Shown piece by piece: positions 35,523-44,376 of a DNA stretch of 64,000 nucleotides. The translations under genes were made by a program, and so were the position numbers. Each line of letters begins with the position of its first letter. Position 1 is the stretch's first letter. The stretch covers positions 496,001 through 560,000 of the forward strand of contig NZ_CP133771.1 of NCBI RefSeq assembly GCF_031348265.1, written 5' to 3'. The notes under the pieces are model-generated. The model saw nothing but the letters and a program-made list of their open reading frames with translations, made no database searches and was not told the origin of the DNA. Origin of the DNA: Streptomyces collinus (GTDB lineage Bacteria > Actinomycetota > Actinomycetes > Streptomycetales > Streptomycetaceae).

Positions 35523-36431
35523 TCAGCCGGCTTCCTGGCGTGGCCTGTTGAGCCGGTTCAGCTCCTCGTCGGTGAGACGGATCGCGCCCGCCGCCACGTT
35601 CTCCGTGAGGTGCCCGGGGTTGCCGGTGCCGGGAATGGCGAGGACATGGGGGCCCTGGTGCAGGGTCCAGGCGATGCGGATCTGGGCGGGGCTCGCGCCG
35701 TGGGCCCGGGCCACGGCTCGGACGCCCTCGTCGTGGGCGGTGGCGGCGCCCCGCTCGGCGGCCTCGCCCGCGACGGCGTAGAACGGCACAAAGGCGATGC
35801 CCTGTTCGCCGCAGATGGCGAGGAGTTCGTCGCTGTCGGGGTCGGGGCGGTCCAGCGCGTACCGGTTCTGGACGCAGACCACGGGGGCGATGGCCCGGGC
35901 CTCCGCGAGATGACGGGGCGTGACGTTGGAGATGCCGAGGTGGCGGATCAGGCCTGCCTCGCGCAGTTCGGCGAGTGCCCCGAAGTGCTCGGCGATGGAG
36001 TCGTACGTCGGCATCCGGCGCAGGTTGACCACGTCCAGGTGGTCGCGGCCGAGCTGGCGCAGGTTCTCCTCGACGTGGCCGCGCAGGTCCTCGGGCCGGG
36101 CGGAGGTGCCCCACTCCCCGTCGTAGGCCCGGTACGGGCCCACCTTGGTGACGATGACCAGGTCGTCGGGGTAGGGCGCGAGCGCGCTGTTGATCAGTTC
36201 GTTGGCGGAGCGCAGCGAGGAGAAGTAGAAGGCCGCCGTGTCGATGTGGTTGACGCCGAGGTCGATCGCCTGGCGCAGGACGGCGATCGACCGGTCGCGG
36301 TCGCTCGGTGTGCCGTGGTGGAAGGCGGCGCTGCCCGTCAGCCGCATCGCGCCGAAGCCGAGGCGGTGGACGGGCAGGTCGCCGAGTTTCCAGGTGCCCG
36401 CGGCATCCGCGGTGATCGTCTGTGAGCTCAT
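35523..36431 (-). CDS. Aldo/keto reductase with altered catalytic His position
   Basis: 302 residues. Asp/Tyr (HIDTAAFYFSS) and Lys (VTKVGPYRAY) of the tetrad are present, but the His position reads DVVNLRRMPTY, so His is replaced. This is known in a YdbC-like subgroup and may change reductase chemistry. The C-terminal IPGTGNPGHLTENVAA binds the cofactor phosphate. The start MSSQTITAD at 36431 is preferred to ATG 36449. It converges 7 bp from the PNPOx-like gene. Confidence 0.88.
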   Translation of the reverse strand: MSSQTITADAAGTWKLGDLPVHRLGFGAMRLTGSAAFHHGTPSDRDRSIAVLRQAIDLGVNHIDTAAFYFSSLRSANELINSALAPYPDDLVIVTKVGPYRAYDGEWGTSARPEDLRGHVEENLRQLGRDHLDVVNLRRMPTYDSIAEHFGALAELREAGLIRHLGISNVTPRHLAEARAIAPVVCVQNRYALDRPDPDSDELLAICGEQGIAFVPFYAVAGEAAERGAATAHDEGVRAVARAHGASPAQIRIAWTLHQGPHVLAIPGTGNPGHLTENVAAGAIRLTDEELNRLNRPRQEAG

Positions 36432-36473
36432 CGGCGGAGTCTCACACACGGCACATGGGCCGGCGAAGCCGGT

Positions 36474-37844
36474 TTACGGATACGTGTACGAGTTGAGGGT
36501 GGTGACGGCGGAGGCCGGGTTGCCACGGTCGTAGTGGTCCACGGCGAGGAAGTTGGGCTTCTTGCGGGCGGCCGGCCGGCAGAACCTCTGGGCGCGGTCG
36601 GCGAGTTTGGTGTTGTCCGTGCCGGCCGTGCCGGTGAGCGGGACGTCCCGGAAGTGGTTCATGACGAACAGCGGGCGGAACCCGGGTTCGGTGCGAGTCA
36701 GCGGAATGTTGGTGTCGGCCCCGTACCAGCGGCTGTAGCAGGACAAGTCGGAGGTCCCGAGGCCGGAGCCCATGGACCAGTAGTTCTCGACGGTCCACTC
36801 GCGCTGGTACATGACGCCGAAGCTGTCCCGGGTCAGGCCCGCGGCCTGGTCGGCGGAGCGGCTGTGGTCGGTGAAGATCAGCAGCCGGTCGCCGGCGGCG
36901 GCCAGCTCCGTCATCGTCGGCCAGCCGTTCTGCCGCACGCCGGTGAGATCGGGCCGGTAGAGCACGTCCGACAGGCCGCTCACGCGGGCGAGTTCGGCGC
37001 GCAGGACGGCCGGGTCGACGTAGTCCTCCAGGAAGACGGTGACGAACTGGTCGGGGTGGGCCTTGAGGAAGTCGACCATGCGCTGGAGGTCGACCCACAG
37101 GGCGACGGGCCTGCTGACGAGGGTGCAGCTGTTGTGGCAGAGGATCGCGCCGTCAGGGGTCTGATGCACGTCCAGCATGAATCCCCGTACACCGTCGGCC
37201 AGTTGGCGTTCGATGCCGCGGGTCTGGTTGGGCACGAGGTTGACGAAGGGCGGGGCGAAGCCGCCGTCGACGCCGTTGGCGTAGGCGTTGTGGGTGGTGA
37301 GGAACGTGACCTGGTCCAGGGTGCGGCGGTCCTGCGGCGGCATGGGGCCGGTGACAGGGTTCACGGGGGTGAGGTACCAGGCGGCGAGGTCACCGGATCC
37401 GCCGACGGCGAGCCGGGCGGGGTAGGTGGCGCCGGGCGGCTTGGGTGCGAGTGTGAGGTGGCGGGTGGTTCCCGGGGCCCTGAGCGTGTAGCGGTCGGCG
37501 CCGATCGGGTCGATCTCCCACCCGGCGTCGGCGCTCGCGCAGGCGACGGTCGCGGCCTGGTCGCCGCTGCGGCCGAGGCAGCTGCCGGGCGCGACGGTGT
37601 TCTCCAGGAGGTAGGAGGACCCGCTCGGCTTCAACTGCCATTGCTGGCGGTCCTCGTTGCCGCGGGGTCTGTGCTGCTCGACCGCGCCGCCGTTGTCGGC
37701 CGCGTTGAGCCCGGTCGTGGCGCTCTGGACGTAGTACGGGCCCGGGGCCGGAACGGCGGCGGCAGCGGCGGGCTGGGGGGCCACGACCGCGGCGGCCAGT
37801 GCCGCGGCCGTGGCGAGCAGGGCGTGGGGGGTGCGTAGGCGCAT
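36474..37844 (-). CDS. Secreted PI-PLC X-domain protein with ricin-type lectin region
   Basis: 456 residues. A Sec signal peptide (LLATAAALAAAVVAPQPAAA) is followed by a ricin/beta-trefoil-like region (about 30-170; YYVQSATTGLNAADNGG, QQWQLKPSGSSYLLENT). The PI-PLC X-like barrel (about 185-450) shows TTHNAYANG and FMLDVHQTPDG, the two catalytic His regions, and LEDYVDP. It probably cleaves phosphoinositides or related glycerophosphodiesters outside the cell. GAAGGGC precedes the ATG at 37844. Confidence 0.83.
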   Translation of the reverse strand: MRLRTPHALLATAAALAAAVVAPQPAAAAAVPAPGPYYVQSATTGLNAADNGGAVEQHRPRGNEDRQQWQLKPSGSSYLLENTVAPGSCLGRSGDQAATVACASADAGWEIDPIGADRYTLRAPGTTRHLTLAPKPPGATYPARLAVGGSGDLAAWYLTPVNPVTGPMPPQDRRTLDQVTFLTTHNAYANGVDGGFAPPFVNLVPNQTRGIERQLADGVRGFMLDVHQTPDGAILCHNSCTLVSRPVALWVDLQRMVDFLKAHPDQFVTVFLEDYVDPAVLRAELARVSGLSDVLYRPDLTGVRQNGWPTMTELAAAGDRLLIFTDHSRSADQAAGLTRDSFGVMYQREWTVENYWSMGSGLGTSDLSCYSRWYGADTNIPLTRTEPGFRPLFVMNHFRDVPLTGTAGTDNTKLADRAQRFCRPAARKKPNFLAVDHYDRGNPASAVTTLNSYTYP

Positions 37845-37913
37845 GAGGGATGCCCTTCGATCAACCGTCAGGTTCATGACATCCCGCATGACACCACGCC
37901 GCACGGTTCCGCG

Positions 37914-38804
37914 TCAGCAGTACAGGTTGCCTCCGGGTGACGTGCCCAGGATCTGGGTGAACCGCTGGTAGTTGTTCACGCGGCTCTGCACCTGCGCCGG
38001 GTTCTTGCCGTCGCACTCCAGGGAGCCGTTGATGCTGCGGATCGTCTGGCCGAACCCGGCGCCGTTCACCATGGCGTTGTGCGGGGTCATGGAACCGGGG
38101 CCGGTCTGGGTGTTCCAGTACCACAGGGCGGTCTTCCAGGCGACGGCCGAGTCGTTCTGGACGAGCCAGGGGTTGTTCAGCAGGTCGATGCCGAGCGCGT
38201 CGCCCGCGGCCTTGTAGTTGAAGTTCCAGCTCAGCTGGATCGGGCCGCGGCCGTAGTAGGCGGCCTGCCCGGCCGGACAGCCGTAGGGCCGTCCCCAGTC
38301 GCAGTAGTGCGGGTAGTTGGCGGTGTTCTGCTCGACCACGTGCACCAGACCGCCGGTCTCGTGGCTGACGTTGGCGAGGAAGGCGGCGGCCTCCTGCTTC
38401 TTCACCGTGTCGCTGCCGGTGTTGGCGAAGCCGGGGTAGGCGCTGAGGGCCGCGGTGAGCCCGCTGTAGGTGTAGAACGAATTCCGGTTCGGAAACATCT
38501 GGTTGAACTGGGCCTCGCTCACCACGAAGCGCGCGTTGGGCGTGCCGGGACCGTTGTCGCAGGCGTACGGCTCCCAGTACCAGGTGCTGATGACCGGGTC
38601 GTAGCCCGGGTTGGCGTGCTCGGCGATGTACGCCTTGCCGTCGGTGTAGCGGACGATGTCACCGGCGTTGTACGACTTCCCGGCCGTCCAGTTCGGGTAG
38701 CTGGAGCAGGCGGCGGCCGAGGCGTTCGAGGCGGGCAGGAGCACCGGCGCGGTGCCGGCGAGGGCGAGGGTGGCCAGGACTGCGGAGATGCGGCGTCTCG
38801 ACAC
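37914..38804 (-). CDS. Secreted family 19 chitinase with CBM5/12
   Basis: 296 residues. Sec signal peptide to about 38 (VLLPASNASAAA), then a CBM5/12 chitin-binding module (SYPNWTAGKSYNAGDIVRY, about 38-85) and a GH19 domain (about 95-296) with catalytic Glu in LANVSHETGGLVHV and QLSWNFNYKAAG. It hydrolyses chitin and typically inhibits fungi. GTG start with GAAGGAG upstream. Three DasR-type sites precede it, suggesting repression relieved by glucosamine phosphate. Confidence 0.93.
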   Translation of the reverse strand: MSRRRISAVLATLALAGTAPVLLPASNASAAACSSYPNWTAGKSYNAGDIVRYTDGKAYIAEHANPGYDPVISTWYWEPYACDNGPGTPNARFVVSEAQFNQMFPNRNSFYTYSGLTAALSAYPGFANTGSDTVKKQEAAAFLANVSHETGGLVHVVEQNTANYPHYCDWGRPYGCPAGQAAYYGRGPIQLSWNFNYKAAGDALGIDLLNNPWLVQNDSAVAWKTALWYWNTQTGPGSMTPHNAMVNGAGFGQTIRSINGSLECDGKNPAQVQSRVNNYQRFTQILGTSPGGNLYC

Positions 38805-38940
38805 GGGGTTCAACTCCTTCGCGGAGCACGGCCGCACCTGACGAGGGCAGGGCGAAGCAGGCCCTCGACCGCACGCACCGGGGGTCCGGTCACGGCGTGG
38901 GGGCGGCCGTGGTGGGGGCTGTGGAGCCACACTCAACCGC

Positions 38941-38988
38941 GTTGGTCTGTACCAGTCAAGGGTGTAGACCAGTCAGGTACAGACCTGC
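38941..38988 (-). promoter_or_regulatory. Triple DasR-responsive-element-like sites upstream of the chitinase
   Basis: Three near-palindromes follow the dre pattern ASTGGTCTAGACCAST: GTTGGTCTGTACCAGT (38941-38956), AAGGGTGTAGACCAGT (38958-38973, 13 of 16 matches) and TCAGGTACAGACCTGC (38973-38988). They are spaced about 16 bp apart and lie 137-184 bp before the chitinase start, where DasR represses chi genes in Streptomyces. Confidence 0.65.
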
Positions 38989-39083
38989 CGGCGTCCGTGC
39001 TGGTTGACGCCTCGTCATTCCCCGGCCGGCTCGGCGCGACCGGCGACCCGTCCGTGCGCGCTCCGGCGCCCGGCGTCCGGCGC

Positions 39084-39521
39084 TCACACGTGCGCCGGGT
39101 CCTCCAGCGACGCCGCCAGCCGGTCCAGCAGGGACCGCAGCCGGTCGTCGTCGCCTTCGCCGAGCGAGGGCCGGGCGGCGCGGACCACCTGGTCGACGCG
39201 CTGCCAGAACTCCTGGCCGCGCGGCGTGAGATGGGCGAGGATGCGGCGGCGGTCGAACGGGTCGACCCTGCGGTGCACGAGGTTCTGGTCGACGAGCTGG
39301 TCGACCAGCTTGGTCAGCGTCGGCGGCGGCAGGAAAGCGGCCTCCGCGAGCCCCGTCATGTGGTGCCCCTCGCCGTCCGACAGCGACGCCATGACTCGCC
39401 ATGCGTCCAGCGAGCAGCCCTCCGCCTCCAGCACGACCTGCAATCGCCGCGCCGCGAGTCGTTCGGCCCGCGTCAGCAACTGCACGAGGTCGTCGGGCCG
39501 ACGCGGGGTGGGGCTGGGCAT
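39084..39521 (-). CDS. MarR-family transcriptional regulator
   Basis: 145 residues, winged HTH: WRVMASLSDGEGHHMTGLAE and LPPPTLTKLVDQLVDQNLVH, with the wing RRVDPFDRRRILAHLTPRG. Ligand unknown. The ATG at 39521 is chosen because AGGAGAG lies just upstream; the ATG at 39554 overlaps a TACGAT that looks like the -10 element. Divergent from the AmiC-like gene at 39604, a plausible target. Confidence 0.87.
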   Translation of the reverse strand: MPSPTPRRPDDLVQLLTRAERLAARRLQVVLEAEGCSLDAWRVMASLSDGEGHHMTGLAEAAFLPPPTLTKLVDQLVDQNLVHRRVDPFDRRRILAHLTPRGQEFWQRVDQVVRAARPSLGEGDDDRLRSLLDRLAASLEDPAHV

Positions 39522-39603
39522 CCCTGCTCTCCTAGGTGCTGAGGGAGTGTCCATCGTAGGAGACGCACTGGAGTTCGTCCCGGGGAGCCGGAATCATGAC
39601 GCC

Positions 39604-40713
39604 ATGTTCCGGCACGACCTCCCCGCGCCCGAGTGGTTCACGGCCGACGACTCCGTGCTCGGCGTGGCTCTCGTCTTCCCCCTTCAGGGGCCGGCCGGGA
39701 TCTTCGGGCCCACGTGTGAGCTGTGCGCCCGGCTGGCCGCCGAGGAGGTCAACCGGGACGGCGGGGTGCTCGGCAGGGAGCTGCGGCTGGTCCCGGTCGA
39801 CGGCTCGGGCGCGCCGCACGAGGTCGCCGACGAGGTCGGGGCGCTGGTGGACCTGGGTGCCGTGCAGGGCGTCACCGGCTGGCACATCTCCTCCGTACGG
39901 CAGGCGCTGGCACCGCGGATCGCGCACCGCGTCCCGTACGTGTACACCGCGCTGTACGAGGGCGGGGAGGACACGGCGGGGGTGTTCCTGACGAGCGAGA
40001 CCCCGCGCGATCAGCTCCGGCCGGCGATGGAGCTGCTGGCGCGCGAGCGCGGGGTACGGCGCTGGTTCGTCGTGGGCAACGACTACGTGTGGCCGCGGCA
40101 CACGGCCCGCTCGGCCCGCGGGTACGCCCGGGCCGACGGCGGCTGCGTCGCCGGCGAGGTCTATCTCCCGCTCGGCACCCACGACTTCGAGCCGGTGCTG
40201 CGCCGCGTCGAGCGCTCGGACGCCGACGCGGTGCTGATGCTGCTCGTCGGCAGCGACGCGGTGCGCTTCAACCGGGAGTTCGCGGCGTACGGCCTGGACG
40301 CGCGCTGCCTGCGGCTGAGCACCCTGATGGACGAGAACATGCTGGTGGCGAGCGGCCCGGAGGCCACCGAGGACCTCTACAGCACGGCCGGGTTCTTCGC
40401 CTCGCTGGCCAATCGCGACACCCTCGAATTCCACGGGCGCTACGCCGCCCGCTACGGCGTCGAGGCGCCCGCCCTCGGCAGCCTCGGCGAGTCCTGCTAC
40501 GAGGGTGTGCTGCTGCTGGCGGCGCTGCTGAAACGGGCCGGGGCCCTGGACGTCTCGGCGGTCGGCGCGGCGGCCGGTGCGGGGTCTGTCTCGTACGAGG
40601 GCCCGCGCGGGCTGCTCCACCTCCGGGACGCCCATGTGCGCCAGCGGATCTACCTGGCACGTGCCGACGGGCTGGACTTCGACGTCCTCACGGAGCTGGA
40701 TGCGCGTCCCTGA
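39604..40713 (+). CDS. Cytoplasmic AmiC/UrtA-like ligand-binding protein
   Basis: 369 residues, periplasmic-binding fold type I (Peripla_BP_6): LGVALVFPLQGPAGIFGPTC, REQ-like hinge LRLVPVDGSGAP, YEGVLLLAALLKRAG. It resembles AmiC/urea-amide binding proteins. There is no signal peptide or lipobox and no permease nearby, so it may act as an intracellular sensor, as Pseudomonas AmiC does, rather than in transport. It is followed 101 bp later by an acyl-CoA dehydrogenase-like gene. Confidence 0.78.
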   Translation: MFRHDLPAPEWFTADDSVLGVALVFPLQGPAGIFGPTCELCARLAAEEVNRDGGVLGRELRLVPVDGSGAPHEVADEVGALVDLGAVQGVTGWHISSVRQALAPRIAHRVPYVYTALYEGGEDTAGVFLTSETPRDQLRPAMELLARERGVRRWFVVGNDYVWPRHTARSARGYARADGGCVAGEVYLPLGTHDFEPVLRRVERSDADAVLMLLVGSDAVRFNREFAAYGLDARCLRLSTLMDENMLVASGPEATEDLYSTAGFFASLANRDTLEFHGRYAARYGVEAPALGSLGESCYEGVLLLAALLKRAGALDVSAVGAAAGAGSVSYEGPRGLLHLRDAHVRQRIYLARADGLDFDVLTELDARP

Positions 40714-40814
40714 CGGCACGCCCCGGTCCGCGCCCGTCGGACGTGCGGCCGGCCGATCGGCGACACACCCCCCGGATCGGCGCCCCGCGCCGCCCGGCCG
40801 CGAGAATTCCTCCC

Positions 40815-41864
40815 ATGACCACCACACCCCATCCCCTCGTCACCCGCGCCCAGCGACTGGCCGGCGATCTGCTCCTCCCGCAGGCCGAGCGCGTCGACCA
40901 GGAGGGGGTGCCCGCGAGCCATGTCGAGGCGGTGAAGCGGGCGGGGCTCCTCGGTGTGGTCGCGCCGCAGGAGTACGGCGGGGCGGACGCACCCGTGGCC
41001 GTGGCGCGGGAGACCGCGGAGATCCTGGCCGGGGCGTGCTGCTCCACCTGGTTCGTGCAGACACAGCACCACACACCGGTGAAGCTGCTCGCCACGTACG
41101 ACTCGCCCGTCCGGGAGAAGCTGCTGCGGCCACTGGCGGTCGGCGAGCTGATGGCGGGCATCGCGTTCGCCCATGTCCGTGCCTTCCCCCGGGTGCCCGT
41201 GCGGGCCGTCCGCGAGGAGGGCGGCTGGCGGTTCGAGGGCAGGGTGCCCTGGTACACGGGCTGGGGACTGAACGACGTGATGCTGCTGGCCGGGGTGACG
41301 GACACGGCCGAGGTGGTGTTCGTGTTCGCCGAGGCGCGCGAGCAGCCGGGGCTGAGGGCGTCGGCGCCGATGCGGCTCGCGGCTCTCACCGCCGCGCGCA
41401 CGGTGTCTCTGGAGCTGGACGGCCTGCGGATCCCGGAGGAGGCCGTCGTGCTGCGCACGTCGCAGGAGGAGTTCGCCCAGGTCGACCTGCCCCGGGCCGC
41501 CAACGCCAGTCCGGCCGTGTTCGGGGTCGCGTACGCGGCGCTGGACCTGGTGGCGCGGACCCCGGACGGCGAGGAGACGGCCCGGTCGCTGCGGGCCCGG
41601 CTCAACGAGGTCCGGCGGGACGCCTACGCCCTGGCCGACCGGCCCGCCGCGCCCGGCTGCGTACCGGAGCGGCTGGCCGTGAAGACCCGCGCGTACGACC
41701 TCCTGCGCGCTGCCACCACCGCGGCGATCGTCGCCGGGGGCGGGCGCGCCATGGACCTGGGCAGCCGGGCACAGCGGCTGGCGCGCGAGGGGATGTTCCT
41801 GCTGGTTCAGGGCCAGACGGCCGAGGCACGCCGGATGCACCTCGGCTCGCTGGCGTCCGGCTAG
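40815..41864 (+). CDS. Acyl-CoA dehydrogenase family flavoprotein
   Basis: 349 residues, somewhat shorter than typical acyl-CoA dehydrogenases. The N-terminal helical domain (LGVVAPQEYGGADAPVAVAR), the middle beta domain (GIAFAHVR, VPWYTGWGLNDVMLL) and the C-terminal helices are visible. It could be an acyl-CoA dehydrogenase or a related flavin monooxygenase of the DszC/SfnB type; sulfonate genes are nearby at 43-45 kb. The ATG at 40815 matches the family start. Its TAG shares bases with the convergent gene's TAG. Confidence 0.78.
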   Translation: MTTTPHPLVTRAQRLAGDLLLPQAERVDQEGVPASHVEAVKRAGLLGVVAPQEYGGADAPVAVARETAEILAGACCSTWFVQTQHHTPVKLLATYDSPVREKLLRPLAVGELMAGIAFAHVRAFPRVPVRAVREEGGWRFEGRVPWYTGWGLNDVMLLAGVTDTAEVVFVFAEAREQPGLRASAPMRLAALTAARTVSLELDGLRIPEEAVVLRTSQEEFAQVDLPRAANASPAVFGVAYAALDLVARTPDGEETARSLRARLNEVRRDAYALADRPAAPGCVPERLAVKTRAYDLLRAATTAAIVAGGGRAMDLGSRAQRLAREGMFLLVQGQTAEARRMHLGSLASG

Positions 41865-43072
41865 CGGAGGCCCGGCATGGCCTCCGTCCGGTCCGTCCGG
41901 TCCGTCCGGGACGGGGGCTTCCCGCAGAACTCCGCTTCTATGACGTCGATGTAGAGGGAGGAGTCCGGGAGCCAGTCGCCGTTGATGTTGAACGTGAGCT
42001 GGTGCTCGCCGTCCTGGGTGCCGACCATCGCGGACAGGGAACCGTTCGTCCGGCCGCTCTTGCCCACCACCTTCACACCGCAGGACAACCGCGCGAACTC
42101 GACTCCGAGTCCGTATCCGATGCCCGGCCCGGCCGGAACCTCGTCGAACATCTCCTTCAGCTGCCGCGGCGGCAGCAAGTGGCCCTTTACCAGGGCGCGT
42201 TGGAACCGGTTGAGGTCGCCGCTGGTGGAGATGACGTCACCGGCCGCACCCAGCCAGGTCATGTTCTGTTCGGTGGCGTCGTGGATCTCGGCGTCGGGGG
42301 CGTCCTGGTGGAGCCGGGAGTAGCCGACGGGGTGCGGCTTCGGCATCTTGGGTGCCGTGCCCGGGAACGACGTTCCGCGCAGCTTCAGGGGCCGGAGGAT
42401 GCGGCGGGTGATCTCCTGGGCGTAGCCGCGCCCGGTGACCTTCTCGATGACCATGCCTGCGACGACGTAGTTGGTGTTCGAGTACGACGGTTCGTTCTCC
42501 GGGCCGGGCTGCGGTGGGCGCCGCAGAGCGATCGCCACGAGTTCCCCGGGTGTGTGGGTGTCGTACCGGTGCTCCGGGAATCCGGGCCCCGCGGCGTCGT
42601 GGAGGAAGCCGGGGTCGTCGGTGTAGTTCGGGATGCCGCTGGTGTGGTTGAGGAGTTGACGCAGCGTCACCCTGCTGCCGTCGTGGCCGTTGCCGCGCAG
42701 CAGGCCGGGCAGCCGTCGCTCGACCGTGTCGTCCAGGTCCAGTCTGCCTTCCGCCTCCAGTTGGAGCATGACGGTCGCGACGAACGTCTTGGTGATGCTG
42801 GCCCCGCGGAAGTGCTCGCCGGCCGTCCGTTTGCGACCCGTGCCGGTGTCCGCGTGGCCGGACCGCCCGAACCAACTCCCCTGGGCGTCATGGACGGTGG
42901 CCGCCGCTCCAGGGAGACCGCCCTGCTCGACCAGGGCGCGTAACGCGGTCCGGGTCGCCTCGTGGCCGTCTTTCGGCTGGGCCGCCTGCGCCGCCGGGGC
43001 GAGTGCCGCCGTGCCGGCGGAGAGCACCACGGCCAGGGCGATCGAGACGGTGCGTGCGGCGCGTTGCTTCAT
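41861..43072 (-). CDS. Secreted serine hydrolase (D,D-peptidase/class C beta-lactamase family)
   Basis: 403 residues. A Sec signal peptide (VSIALAVVLSAGTAALAPAA) is followed by a penicillin-binding fold: SITK (SxxK), YSNTNY (YxN) and GKSGRTNG (KSG-type third motif). Similar to Streptomyces R61 D,D-carboxypeptidase, so it may trim peptidoglycan stems or act as an esterase. The last 15 codons include a small TDRTDRT repeat from a 9-bp DNA repeat. CAGGAGGC precedes the ATG. Confidence 0.9.
   Translation of the reverse strand: MKQRAARTVSIALAVVLSAGTAALAPAAQAAQPKDGHEATRTALRALVEQGGLPGAAATVHDAQGSWFGRSGHADTGTGRKRTAGEHFRGASITKTFVATVMLQLEAEGRLDLDDTVERRLPGLLRGNGHDGSRVTLRQLLNHTSGIPNYTDDPGFLHDAAGPGFPEHRYDTHTPGELVAIALRRPPQPGPENEPSYSNTNYVVAGMVIEKVTGRGYAQEITRRILRPLKLRGTSFPGTAPKMPKPHPVGYSRLHQDAPDAEIHDATEQNMTWLGAAGDVISTSGDLNRFQRALVKGHLLPPRQLKEMFDEVPAGPGIGYGLGVEFARLSCGVKVVGKSGRTNGSLSAMVGTQDGEHQLTFNINGDWLPDSSLYIDVIEAEFCGKPPSRTDRTDRTEAMPGLR
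41880..41909. repeat. 9-bp tandem repeat inside the C-terminal codons of the 41861 gene
   Basis: TCCGTCCGG occurs three times in a row, coding on the minus strand for the TDRTDRTE end of the serine hydrolase. It does not change the frame and looks like a simple slippage expansion. Confidence 0.7.
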
Positions 43073-43175
43073 GTGTGTGCCTCCTGGTCACCGCGGGGCA
43101 GGGCTGCCCCCTCGGTGACCAGGACGCCCGCCCACGGCTCCAGGGTTGATCTTCCGGAACGGAACCAACAGAGCG

Positions 43176-44327
43176 TCAGCTCGCGACCGGCACGAAGGGG
43201 GCCGGAGCCGCGGACGCGGTCTCCTTGCCGCCGGGGTGCCGCCACAGTCCCTGCACGGCGAGGCGCGGCAGGACGCCCTCGCCGAACCAGTACGCCTCCT
43301 CCAGGTGCGGATAGCCGGAGAGGATGAACTCGTCGATGCCCAGGGCGTGGTACTCCTTGATCCGCTCGGCGACCTCGTCGTGGCTGCCGACGAGGGCGGT
43401 GCCCGCCCCGCCGCGCACCAGGCCGATGCCGGCCCACAGGTTGGGGTGGATCTCCAGGCGGTCGCGTCGGCCGCCGTGCAGGGCGAGCATGCGCTGCTGC
43501 CCCTCGGACTCGCTGCGGGCGAGGCCGGCCTGCACCGATGCCACCGTGTCCGGGTCGAAGCCGTCGAGCAGCCGGTCCGCCTCGGCCCAGGCCTGCTCGG
43601 CGGTGTCGCGGGTGATGACGTGCAGCCGGATGCCGAAGCGCAGGGTGCGGCCCTGTGCTTCGGCCAGCGACCGGATCCGGGCGATCTTCTCGGCGACCTG
43701 GGCGGGCGGTTCGCCCCAGGTGAGGTAGACGTCGGAGTGCCGGGCGGCGATCTCACCGGCGATGGGCGAGGAGCCGCCGAAGTAGACCTCGGGCACAGGG
43801 TCGGGGACCCGCGCCAGCGCCGCGTCCTCCACCCGGATGTGCTCGCCGTGCAGGTCGACGGTCCTGCCCTCCCACAACCCCCTGACGACGTGCAGGAATT
43901 CACCGGTGCGACGGTACCGGCCGTCCTTGGCGAGGAAGTCGCCGAAGGCGCGCTGCTCCTTGTCCTCGCCGCCGGTGACGACGTTGAGCAGCAGCCGTCC
44001 GCCGGTCTGCCGCTGGAAGGTGGCGGCCATCTGTGCGGCGAGCGTGGGTGAGATCAGCCCCGGCCGGAAGGCGACGAGGAACTTCAGGCGTTCGGTGTGC
44101 TGGGCGACCATCGCCGTGGTGAGCCACGCGTCCTCGCACCAGGCGCCGGTGGGGGTGAGGGCACCCGCGAAGCCCACCTCCTCGGCGGCCCGGGCGATCT
44201 GGCTCAGGTAGGCGACCGTCGGCGGCCGGTCCCGCCCGGACGCGGTGGCCGGGGTGCCGTGACCGCCGCCGACGACATGGCGGCTGTCGCCGTTGGTGGG
44301 CAGGAACCAGTGGAAGGTGAGGGGCAC
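43176..44327 (-). CDS. ssuD: FMNH2-dependent alkanesulfonate monooxygenase-like LLM protein
   Basis: 383 residues, luciferase-like barrel close to SsuD: FHWFLPTNGDSRHV, RPGLISPTLAAQMAATFQRQ, LLLNVVTGGEDKEQRAFGDF and the insert VYFGGSSPIAGEIAARH-type segment. SsuD splits C-S bonds of sulfonates to release sulfite, using FMNH2 from SsuE. The GTG start at 44327 has CGGAGCC upstream. It is 49 bp downstream of the reductase gene in the same transcript. No ssuABC transporter genes are in the window. Confidence 0.88.
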   Translation of the reverse strand: MPLTFHWFLPTNGDSRHVVGGGHGTPATASGRDRPPTVAYLSQIARAAEEVGFAGALTPTGAWCEDAWLTTAMVAQHTERLKFLVAFRPGLISPTLAAQMAATFQRQTGGRLLLNVVTGGEDKEQRAFGDFLAKDGRYRRTGEFLHVVRGLWEGRTVDLHGEHIRVEDAALARVPDPVPEVYFGGSSPIAGEIAARHSDVYLTWGEPPAQVAEKIARIRSLAEAQGRTLRFGIRLHVITRDTAEQAWAEADRLLDGFDPDTVASVQAGLARSESEGQQRMLALHGGRRDRLEIHPNLWAGIGLVRGGAGTALVGSHDEVAERIKEYHALGIDEFILSGYPHLEEAYWFGEGVLPRLAVQGLWRHPGGKETASAAPAPFVPVAS

Positions 44328-44376
44328 GGGGGCTCCGATCGAGGGGGTGGTGCGGCGGCGCGGCGGCGGGCGGGGG

